Of a stretch of 38,427 nucleotides of DNA, positions 28,833-36,165 are shown piece after piece; position 1 is the first letter of the stretch, and each line of letters begins with the position of its first letter. The notes under the pieces are model-generated. The model had not been told where the DNA came from and made no database searches. It saw nothing but the letters and a program-made list of their open reading frames with translations. The DNA comes from an uncultured Alphaproteobacteria bacterium (GTDB taxonomy: Bacteria; Pseudomonadota; Alphaproteobacteria; Rickettsiales; UBA1997). The stretch spans positions 1 to 38,427 of the forward strand of contig CAIRMX010000065.1 of assembly GCA_903879805.1 (NCBI GenBank), written 5' to 3'. The position numbers were made by a program, and so were the translations under genes.

Positions 28833-29804
28833 TTATGAACTGTAGCAAGGACTGACAACGTCAGATTCCCAAGCCCCGAAAGCGCCGCACCTTTTTAAGG
28901 GACGCGTATTTCTAACTTTATATCCAGTAGCGCAATCTTCATTAGCCGCCGCAACTTGATTATAGCGAGTTAATGGCCAAGTGTGCGCAATCCCGTCTGA
29001 TAAGGTCTGATCGCCATTTGGAGTGCCCGCGCAAAGAATTAAATCCAAGGCGTCTAAATCAGAAACAATGTCATTTCTGGTTTTATAGAAAACTATGTCA
29101 TCGAAAATGTCGCTACTTGCTGAAGTGACGATAAAATTTTTGGTAGCTCCGTAATTTATTTGCTCTTCCGCGTCAGTTGAAGCGCCATTTTGCGTTGCTG
29201 AATTATTTGGGTAAGCACCAAATTTATTAACCCCGTGACTTATCAAAACAAATATCGCGTCATCAGTTGCCACCTGAGTTGTGGTGGTATTGATTTTATC
29301 ACTCATGGTAATTAATCCGGTTTCAGTAGCCACGCCAAATCCAGTGCTGGTATCTGGTTGCGTAAATGCCTGAGCCACAACGTAAGTAAATTTACTGCCA
29401 AAGCCATCTTCAGCAAAACTGCTAGCCAGATTTAAATCTTGAGTTGGAACCATACCATAAACCAAACCAGTGCCTCTGGTCGCAACTCCGGCAGTAACGC
29501 AATTGCCATCCGTTCCCGTGGCATCACCGTAAGTAGGATCAGATGATTTGATTGCATTAATTGGCGCCGGACATGGCAAACTTTTATGATTCATCAAATA
29601 AACTCCCATCGCTTTATAAACTTCAGCAATACGTTCTCTGGTGAGTTGAGTTTTAGAATTATTAGCCGAACTAGTTAAAACCGACAAACCTCCAGAAATT
29701 AAAACCGAAACAATCGTGATTACGATCGACAGCTCAAGAAGGCTATAAGCTCTCCTAGCCTGCTTCTGCGAGTTTATTATTTTTTTGCCAAAAACTATTT
29801 TCAT
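28833..29804 (-). CDS. prepilin-type N-terminal cleavage/methylation protein (pseudopilin-like), paralog 2
   Basis: MKIVFGKKIINSQKQARRA|YSLLELSIVITIVSVLISG; shares SLPCPA, GFG(S/N)(K/R)FTYVVA(Q/K)AFTQP, ISHG(V/A)NKFGA, SATQN(G/A)AS, FDD(I/V)(V/L)FYKTRN and KRCGAFG(A/V)W with paralog 1. Confidence 0.87.
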   Translation of the reverse strand: MKIVFGKKIINSQKQARRAYSLLELSIVITIVSVLISGGLSVLTSSANNSKTQLTRERIAEVYKAMGVYLMNHKSLPCPAPINAIKSSDPTYGDATGTDGNCVTAGVATRGTGLVYGMVPTQDLNLASSFAEDGFGSKFTYVVAQAFTQPDTSTGFGVATETGLITMSDKINTTTTQVATDDAIFVLISHGVNKFGAYPNNSATQNGASTDAEEQINYGATKNFIVTSASSDIFDDIVFYKTRNDIVSDLDALDLILCAGTPNGDQTLSDGIAHTWPLTRYNQVAAANEDCATGYKVRNTRPLKRCGAFGAWESDVVSPCYSS

Positions 29805-29821
29805 TTTTTAAAAAATTCATT

Positions 29822-29849
29822 TTGACAATTCGATTGTCGTTTCTATCTT
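29822..29849 (+). promoter_or_regulatory. putative sigma70-type promoter of tRNA-Ala
   Basis: TTGACA (29822..29827), 16-nt spacer, TATCTT (29844..29849), GC-containing discriminator ahead of the tRNA at 29868. Confidence 0.55.
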
Positions 29850-29867
29850 GCGCCGCCTCACCTTTTT

Positions 29868-29943
29868 GGGGATATAGCTCAGTTGGTAGAGCACCTGCTT
29901 TGCAAGCAGGGGGTCAGCGGTTCGAACCCGCTTATCTCCACCA
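29868..29943 (+). tRNA. tRNA-Ala (anticodon TGC), CCA encoded
   Basis: 76 nt folds as cloverleaf: acceptor GGGGATA/TATCTCC with G3:U70, D-arm GCTC/GAGC, anticodon stem CCTGC/GCAGG with loop TTTGCAA, T-loop TTCGAAC. Confidence 0.98.
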
Positions 29944-29975
29944 AATCCTCCGCCTTAATTTAGGGCGGAGGATTT
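29943..29975. terminator. stem-loop immediately 3' of tRNA-Ala (probable terminator/processing hairpin)
   Basis: aaatcctccgcc / ggcggaggattt, 12-bp perfect stem; no strong U-tract follows on the + strand. Confidence 0.6.
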
Positions 29976-30058
29976 ACACCTCCCCCCATTTATTCTTCCC
30001 TCACTTCTCTTTTTATCTCTCTTCAATCACAACTTTTTTTTCGCTGCCTGTGCCAAAC

Positions 30059-30994
30059 TTAAGCAACAAAGGCTTTTAGATCTTCAGAATTCTGAATTGA
30101 ACGCGATTTCATATTTGGGCAAGTTCTGCCAACAAGTCCGGCTAAAACTTTTCCCGAACCAATTTCAATAATTTCTTCAACACCGCTTGACGCCATAAAT
30201 AGCATGGTTTCGCGCCATTTTACTGCACCGGTAATTTGTCTGGTTAGCAAGTCACGAATCTCATTTGGATCAGTCACTAAATTAGCTGTAACATTTGCCA
30301 CCACCGGAATTAGCGGTGATTTAATTTCGGCTTTTTCTAGTGCAATTTTCATTTGATTTTGCGCATCAAGCATCAAAGCGCAGTGGAAAGCACCGCTCAC
30401 AGGAAGAGCAATCGCGCGCTTCGCACCCTTGGCTTTAGCAATTTCTAAAGCGCGATCAATTGCTGCTTTTGAACCAGAAATTACCACCTGCCCAACCGAA
30501 TTATCGTTGGCAACTTGGCAGACATCACCTTGCGCTGCTTCACTGGCAATTGCTTCAGCCACTTCAATTTCAACACCCAAAATCGCCGCCATGGCGCCTT
30601 GTGATTTTTCGCCGCATTTTGCCATTTCACGTCCGCGCACTTGCAAAAGTTTTGCGGTTTCTTCAAGGCTGATGGCCTTTGCAGCGCAAAGCGCAGAATA
30701 TTCTCCAAGCGAGTGACCAGCAACAAAAGAGCAAATATCTTCGATTTTTTTACCGAATTCTTTTTCTAAAACTGTTGTAAGTGCAATTGATACCGCCATT
30801 AGAGCCGGTTGGGTATTTTCGGTTTTAGTTAGCTCTTCGCTGGGGCCTTCAAACATAATTTTTGACAAATTAACGCCTAAAATTTCGTCAGTTTTTTGAA
30901 AAACTTCACGTGCTGCCGCAAAATTTTCGAAGAGGTCTTTACCCATTCCAACTACTTGCGAACCTTGACCAGGAAATACTAAAGCTGTTTTCAT
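30059..30994 (-). CDS. fabD: malonyl-CoA--[acyl-carrier-protein] transacylase
   Basis: 311 aa; MKTALVFPGQGSQVVGMGKDLF, AGHSLGEYSALCAA (GHSLGE nucleophile), LPVSGAFHCALM. Confidence 0.97.
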   Translation of the reverse strand: MKTALVFPGQGSQVVGMGKDLFENFAAAREVFQKTDEILGVNLSKIMFEGPSEELTKTENTQPALMAVSIALTTVLEKEFGKKIEDICSFVAGHSLGEYSALCAAKAISLEETAKLLQVRGREMAKCGEKSQGAMAAILGVEIEVAEAIASEAAQGDVCQVANDNSVGQVVISGSKAAIDRALEIAKAKGAKRAIALPVSGAFHCALMLDAQNQMKIALEKAEIKSPLIPVVANVTANLVTDPNEIRDLLTRQITGAVKWRETMLFMASSGVEEIIEIGSGKVLAGLVGRTCPNMKSRSIQNSEDLKAFVA

Positions 30995-31020
30995 AAAATT
31001 TATTTTTGGTTAGAAATTAT

Positions 31021-31617
31021 TTATAGACTGAGACCTGGGCCGCTTCCACGAGGAACATATTTTTTTACAAATCCACCCTGCTGTTGCGGGTTATGATTAT
31101 GAGGATTAGTACTAATTTTTTTACCCTTAGACTCACTCAGCGGCTTCTCTACTGAAGGAGCAGCATCATGAACTTTCTTACCCGATTTAGAGCACAGTGA
31201 ATAAATATCTAACGGCGCTTTAACAATCGAAATTGCGGCTACAGCAGCAACTGAAACTACAACTCCAGCAGCAAGTGTGGCCGCAGAAGCCGCGCCAAAA
31301 GCAAGTCCAGCACTAGTTGCAGCTACACCAGAAACGATTCCAAACGCAAGCGGTAGTGTCGCTAAAGTAGCGTAACCCATCCAAGAAGGAGTATTGTAAG
31401 CGACGCTGGCGCCAAATTTTGTCCCAGCGTAAATAGATGCCCCAACGCAGAAAACTGCAGAAATTGGCACAGCAGCTAATGAGCGCGCGCCAAAGTTGAA
31501 CCAATTACCCCTAGAGCCCTTCTCATATACATCTGCCGCGTTATCTGTAAACTTGCGAAAGAACTCTTTAGGAAAAGCTTTCACATAATTTTCTTTGTAA
31601 TCAGACCAAATGCTCAT
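31021..31617 (-). CDS. hypothetical Ala/Gly-rich membrane protein with polar C-terminal tail
   Basis: 198 aa; several hydrophobic segments; tail KKISTNPHNHNPQQQGGFVKKYVPRGSGPGLSL; no family recognised. Confidence 0.65.
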   Translation of the reverse strand: MSIWSDYKENYVKAFPKEFFRKFTDNAADVYEKGSRGNWFNFGARSLAAVPISAVFCVGASIYAGTKFGASVAYNTPSWMGYATLATLPLAFGIVSGVAATSAGLAFGAASAATLAAGVVVSVAAVAAISIVKAPLDIYSLCSKSGKKVHDAAPSVEKPLSESKGKKISTNPHNHNPQQQGGFVKKYVPRGSGPGLSL

Positions 31618-31629
31618 TTTAAAAACCCG

Positions 31630-32508
31630 TTAGTTTGAATATTTTTTCAAAATTTTCTTAACATCTTCGCAAATCGCGCCATTAGCTAAAGCAAAGGCGA
31701 TATTAGCTTCAAGATAACCAAGAACATTTCCGCAATCGAAACGAATTTCATCGATGGTTTTGTAGTAAAAAGGATGATTTTTGCACATCGCTTTCATGGC
31801 ATCAGTTAGCTGAATTTCACCGCCCGAACCAATTTCAAATTTTTCCAAATACTCAAAAATTTCTGGCTGAAGAATGTAGCGACCAGTAATTGCAAGATTC
31901 GAAGGTGCCACTTCTGGCTTTGGTTTTTCCACCATGTCGGTGATTTTTTCTTTTCCTTCATTTTTAATGATGCCGTATTTTGAAGTGTCTTGCAGATCAA
32001 CCTCACCCACTGCCACAACTGACGAGACTTCTTCTTTGCTTTGGTAAAGATCAATCATTTCACCCAAGAAATTTCTTTTGCGGTCTTTGCTTTGCATCAT
32101 CATTTCATCGGCCAAAATCACCACGAAGGCCTCATCTTTGGCGATAAAATTTCTGGCGCACCAAATGGCGTGGCCCAAGCCCAAAGGCTTTTGCTGGCGC
32201 ACGAAAGCCATCTGTCCGGCTTCTGGAAGCCAGCCCATTACTTGGCGCAATTCTTGTGATTTATTTTTTTCATCGAGCTTTGATTCCAACTCGTAAGCGT
32301 GATCGAAGTGATTGTTGATGGCGTTTTTATTACGGCCGGTAACGAAAATAAATTTTTCAATTCCAGCGTCTCTCGCCTCTTCAAAAGCATATTGAATGAT
32401 CGGCTTGTTGGCGATTGGCAACATTTCTTTTGGCATCGATTTAGTCGCTGGCAAAAAGCGCGTGCCTAGCCCACCAACCGGAAAAACTGCAGTTTTAACT
32501 TTTCTCAT
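31630..32508 (-). CDS. galU: UTP--glucose-1-phosphate uridylyltransferase
   Basis: 292 aa; AVFPVGGLGTRFLPATKSMPKEMLPIANKPIIQYAFEEA, FVTGRNKNAINNHFD, GSGGEIQLTDAM. Confidence 0.97.
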   Translation of the reverse strand: MRKVKTAVFPVGGLGTRFLPATKSMPKEMLPIANKPIIQYAFEEARDAGIEKFIFVTGRNKNAINNHFDHAYELESKLDEKNKSQELRQVMGWLPEAGQMAFVRQQKPLGLGHAIWCARNFIAKDEAFVVILADEMMMQSKDRKRNFLGEMIDLYQSKEEVSSVVAVGEVDLQDTSKYGIIKNEGKEKITDMVEKPKPEVAPSNLAITGRYILQPEIFEYLEKFEIGSGGEIQLTDAMKAMCKNHPFYYKTIDEIRFDCGNVLGYLEANIAFALANGAICEDVKKILKKYSN

Positions 32509-33956
32509 TATTCTTCACCCTCATTTAGAAGTTTTAATTTGCGGTAAATCGTTGATCTGCCGATCTCAAGCTGCTTAGCAACTTCTGACATGTTGCCATT
32601 GTGAATATCGACGATTCTGCGAATCACCTCTTCTTCAATGACTTCCATGGTTTTGCAGCGTCCTTCATCGTCAAAAATATCAACCAACTCGCTGTTCACA
32701 TCGGAATTTTTTTTGATAGCCGCTTTAGCTTTGGTGATGCTGTTATTTTCTTTGTTCAACAATTGCGGGAAATGTTCGGGCTTTAGCGTTTCACCATCAC
32801 ACAAAACCACCGCGCGGAAAATTGAATTTTTCAACTGACGCACATTATCTTCCCAGTCGTAATTGTAGAGCAGATAGAAGGCGTCGTTGCTGATTGATTT
32901 GATTTTTTTATTTTCGTTAACGCTGAAATCACGGCAGAAGTTTTCGGTTAACATTTTGATGTCTTCTTCACCGCGCTCTCGAAGAGATGGCACCGCGATT
33001 GGAAAGGCTGAAACGCGATATTGCAAATCTTCACGAAATTTTTTGGCGGCAACTAATTTTTTCAAATCGCGCATTGCCGATGAAATAACCCGCACATTGA
33101 GGCTAATTGGCTCTTTGCCTGCTGCGGTGGTGAATTCTCCATCTTGCATAAAACGCAAAAGTTTAACCTGAAGATCAGAGCGCAATGAATCAATTTTCTC
33201 AAAGAAAATAGTGCCGTTATTGGCTTCGCGTAGCTTGCCGATATTTTTTACTTCGCCGTCAGCAACCGGAAGATCTGAACCAAATAATTCTTCTTCAGCG
33301 TTGCTGGCTCGAAGCAAATCACATTCAACCACAATAAATGGTTTTCCTGAACGCAGACTCGAACCGTGAATTGCGCGCGCCAACAATTCTTTTCCGGCAC
33401 CAGTCGGGCCTTCAATTAAAATTGGAATTGTTGAGTTAACGACTTTTTTGGCTAGTTTAATGGCGTTAGAAAGCGGTTCGCTTTGACCGATAATGTCAGA
33501 AAAAGCCACCTTGTCTTTGCCTTTGCGGGCTAAGTGCGAAACTTGGTATTTGAGATTTTTCTTCTCAATCGCGTTGTTAATTGAAGCGGTAACACGAGCA
33601 AAAATATCTTTTTCGCCTTTTACGATGTAGTCGATGGCACAGTATTTGATGGCGGTTACCACCAAATTCACATCTTGGCTGGCAGTTAAAACAATCACCT
33701 GCAAATCACCTTTGATTGGCGCGATTTGCTTTAGAACCGTAAGACCGTCAAGGTCAGGCATTGAAAGATCCAGCAACATCACATCCACATCATGGCAAGA
33801 GATTCCCTTCACTACTTTTTTATTCATGAAGAAATCCACCACCTCCATGCCGCTGGTCATAATCATCGGATTATGTCCTAGGTCATTAATGAATTTGCCA
33901 AGAACCTTACATTGCGTAGGTTCATCATCCACGATTAAAATATTGCGCTTATTCAT
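32508..33956 (-). CDS. response regulator with degenerate sigma-54-type AAA+ domain and Fis-like HTH
   Basis: 482 aa; receiver ILIVDDEPTQ...VMLLDLSMPDLDG; Walker A GPTGAGKELLARAIH; ELFGSDLPVADGEVKNIGKLREANNGTIFFEKID lacks GAFTGA; C-terminal HTH NMSEVAKQLEIGRSTIYRKLK. Confidence 0.92.
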   Translation of the reverse strand: MNKRNILIVDDEPTQCKVLGKFINDLGHNPMIMTSGMEVVDFFMNKKVVKGISCHDVDVMLLDLSMPDLDGLTVLKQIAPIKGDLQVIVLTASQDVNLVVTAIKYCAIDYIVKGEKDIFARVTASINNAIEKKNLKYQVSHLARKGKDKVAFSDIIGQSEPLSNAIKLAKKVVNSTIPILIEGPTGAGKELLARAIHGSSLRSGKPFIVVECDLLRASNAEEELFGSDLPVADGEVKNIGKLREANNGTIFFEKIDSLRSDLQVKLLRFMQDGEFTTAAGKEPISLNVRVISSAMRDLKKLVAAKKFREDLQYRVSAFPIAVPSLRERGEEDIKMLTENFCRDFSVNENKKIKSISNDAFYLLYNYDWEDNVRQLKNSIFRAVVLCDGETLKPEHFPQLLNKENNSITKAKAAIKKNSDVNSELVDIFDDEGRCKTMEVIEEEVIRRIVDIHNGNMSEVAKQLEIGRSTIYRKLKLLNEGEE

Positions 33957-33972
33957 GTTTTATAAATTTTGA

Positions 33973-34800
33973 TTATTTTTTTTCTTTGAGTCTTTTTTCT
34001 TGAAGTAGCTGGATGATTTTTGCGGCGGTTTCTTCAACCGATCTTTTGGTGACGTCAATGATCGGGCAATTCAGTTTAGCAAAGAGTTTACGAGACTCTG
34101 CAACTTCGTTTTTTATTGATTCAATATCAACGTAATCTGTGCCCATTTCTTGACCTAAAGAAGCTAGGCGCGTCTGCCTTATTTGCACCAATTTTTCTGG
34201 ATTAATCATTAAGCCCACAATCAACGGTTTTTTCAAATCGTAAATCGATTGCGGGATGGTTTCGATGGAGACAAATGGCACGTTGGCAGTCTTGTGACCG
34301 CGGCAAGAAAGGTACACCGAAGTTGGTGATTTTGAAGTGCGCGAAACGCCAACAATCACGATGTCAGCGTCATACAAATCCCAAGTCGATTGGCCATCAT
34401 CGTGAGTTAGAGTGTAGCTAATCGCCTCAACGCGCGAGAAATATTCACCATCAAGCAAATGCTGGCGACCCACAGTGTGGCTGATATGCATGCCCAAATA
34501 ATTAGAAAATTCGCCGATGATGTGAGACAAAACCGGAATGCATGGCACCTTCATTTCGTAGCATTTGCGCTTTAGCGGCTCGATCAAATCATCATTTAAA
34601 ATGGTGTACATCACAATGCCGGGATCTTTGGCAATTGAATCTATGGCGCGCTCCAACTCTTGTTTGGTGCGAACTAGCGGCCAAATAAAATCGTTAGATT
34701 CCACGCCTTCAAATTGCGACAAGACGGCGCGCGCCACCGAACTTAAAGTTTCACCAGTTGAGTCGGAAATTAAGTGAATATTTATCAGTTTTTCGGTCAT
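33973..34800 (-). CDS. pyruvate, phosphate/water dikinase regulatory protein (bifunctional kinase/phosphorylase, PPSR/DUF299)
   Basis: 275 aa; HLISDSTGETLSSVARAVLSQFEG; IVGVSRTSKSPTSVYLSCRGHKTANVPFV. Confidence 0.94.
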   Translation of the reverse strand: MTEKLINIHLISDSTGETLSSVARAVLSQFEGVESNDFIWPLVRTKQELERAIDSIAKDPGIVMYTILNDDLIEPLKRKCYEMKVPCIPVLSHIIGEFSNYLGMHISHTVGRQHLLDGEYFSRVEAISYTLTHDDGQSTWDLYDADIVIVGVSRTSKSPTSVYLSCRGHKTANVPFVSIETIPQSIYDLKKPLIVGLMINPEKLVQIRQTRLASLGQEMGTDYVDIESIKNEVAESRKLFAKLNCPIIDVTKRSVEETAAKIIQLLQEKRLKEKK

Positions 34801-34802
34801 GG

Positions 34803-36095
34803 TTATTTGCTGCTAAGTGATGGAACAGTAATGTCAGAATTAACGATGACGGTAATTCTGGTACCTTGTGGAACGCGGATCACCGGACTAACATTAATCG
34901 TATTGCCAATGACCTGACCCACCGTGTCGATGATGGTTTTACTAACATCGTAAATCGCTTGGTTGGTGGCGCTTCCCGTGGTTGTCGTGGTGCCTTGAGT
35001 TGGGTTGGTTGTAGTTGTGGTTGAAGCATTGTTGGTCAAAAGTTTTTGCGCTGCTGCCACACCACCAACTGCCAAAATACTGGTCAACATTGAGCTGGCG
35101 ATGATCGAGCCATATTTACTGTCAACCTCACCCGGGATTCCCGACCTGCCAAATTGATCTGAGGCGTTGAAACTAATCGACAAATCAACCCCGTCAGGCC
35201 TGATTAAACGCGACCAGCTAATTTCAACTCGGCCTTGGCCTTGCGTGACCTTGCTTGAGTAAGATCCAAATAATCGCGAACCGCGCGGAATTAAAACTTC
35301 ATTTCCCGCCTCACCATAAACGTCGCGACTAACCACGCCCCGCACCGATCCGGGAATTTCAGTGTTAATCGCCGTTTCCAAAACCGCCGTCAGCAATTTA
35401 CCCTGAGCAATCGTGTGAGATCGATCGCTAATGTAGGTTGCAGCAACTCCGGCTTTGGTTTTTTCCAAAGCCTCAATTGGATCTTGGTTAAGATTTACGA
35501 TGTTGTTGTCGTAACCAACACTGCGCGCCGGACCACCAGAACCATCAGCACCAGAGCCAAAAACAATGATTGGAGCGTAACGCGGATTAACTTCTTTTTT
35601 CTTCTCGACCGGCTCTTTGCTTTCTGACGCAATTGGCTGCGCTGGCTGTTGATTTGGGTTAACCACTGGATTGATTGGATCAAGAACCAATGGATTTTTC
35701 ACTGGATCGCTCGGCAATGGAAGTGGATCTTGAGGAATTGCGTCCACCGGTAAATCCGGTAAAGTCGGAACTTCTGGAGCTGCTGGCTTAGCTAAAATTG
35801 CCGGATTTTCTTCATCTTTTGAGACTTCTTTAGTTTCAAGTTCAAATGGCGATTTACCTTCATCACTTGGCGCTACTACTGAAGGCTTGGGAGTCGCAAC
35901 TTCTTCTAATTTTTCTGACTTAGTGTCACCTTTAAAAAACAAAAAATAGACCACAACAGTGATCAAAATCGAAGAAGCGGCAATCACCGCTACTTTACTT
36001 TTTTTCGCTGCTGCAATCGTGGGGCCAGTTGATTCTACATCAACATCATCTTCTTCAATTTCCTGCTCTGGCTTTTTTGTAAATTTCGATTTCAT
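34803..36095 (-). CDS. virB10: TrbI/VirB10-family type IV secretion protein
   Basis: 430 aa; N-terminal TM VAVIAASSILITVVVYFLFF, Pro-rich linker, C-terminal LIPRGSRLFGSYSSKVTQGQGRVEISWSRLIRPDG...SFNASDQFGRSGIPGEVD...VPQGTRITVIVNSDI. Confidence 0.9.
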   Translation of the reverse strand: MKSKFTKKPEQEIEEDDVDVESTGPTIAAAKKSKVAVIAASSILITVVVYFLFFKGDTKSEKLEEVATPKPSVVAPSDEGKSPFELETKEVSKDEENPAILAKPAAPEVPTLPDLPVDAIPQDPLPLPSDPVKNPLVLDPINPVVNPNQQPAQPIASESKEPVEKKKEVNPRYAPIIVFGSGADGSGGPARSVGYDNNIVNLNQDPIEALEKTKAGVAATYISDRSHTIAQGKLLTAVLETAINTEIPGSVRGVVSRDVYGEAGNEVLIPRGSRLFGSYSSKVTQGQGRVEISWSRLIRPDGVDLSISFNASDQFGRSGIPGEVDSKYGSIIASSMLTSILAVGGVAAAQKLLTNNASTTTTTNPTQGTTTTTGSATNQAIYDVSKTIIDTVGQVIGNTINVSPVIRVPQGTRITVIVNSDITVPSLSSK

Positions 36096-36165
36096 GAAAA
36101 TGTGTTTGAGCTTGGTAAATTGTGACGCGGATTTTGTCTTTTTTTAGAAGACTAAATCTTAATTC

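Noticed and set aside
29822-30079. 85-aa + strand ORF
   Set aside because: Runs through the tRNA-Ala gene; not a protein gene.
30429-30716. 95-aa + strand ORF opposite fabD, and similar antisense ORFs (15461..15793, 33634..33972, 3708..3998)
   Set aside because: Shadow ORFs of conserved genes; no independent evidence of coding.
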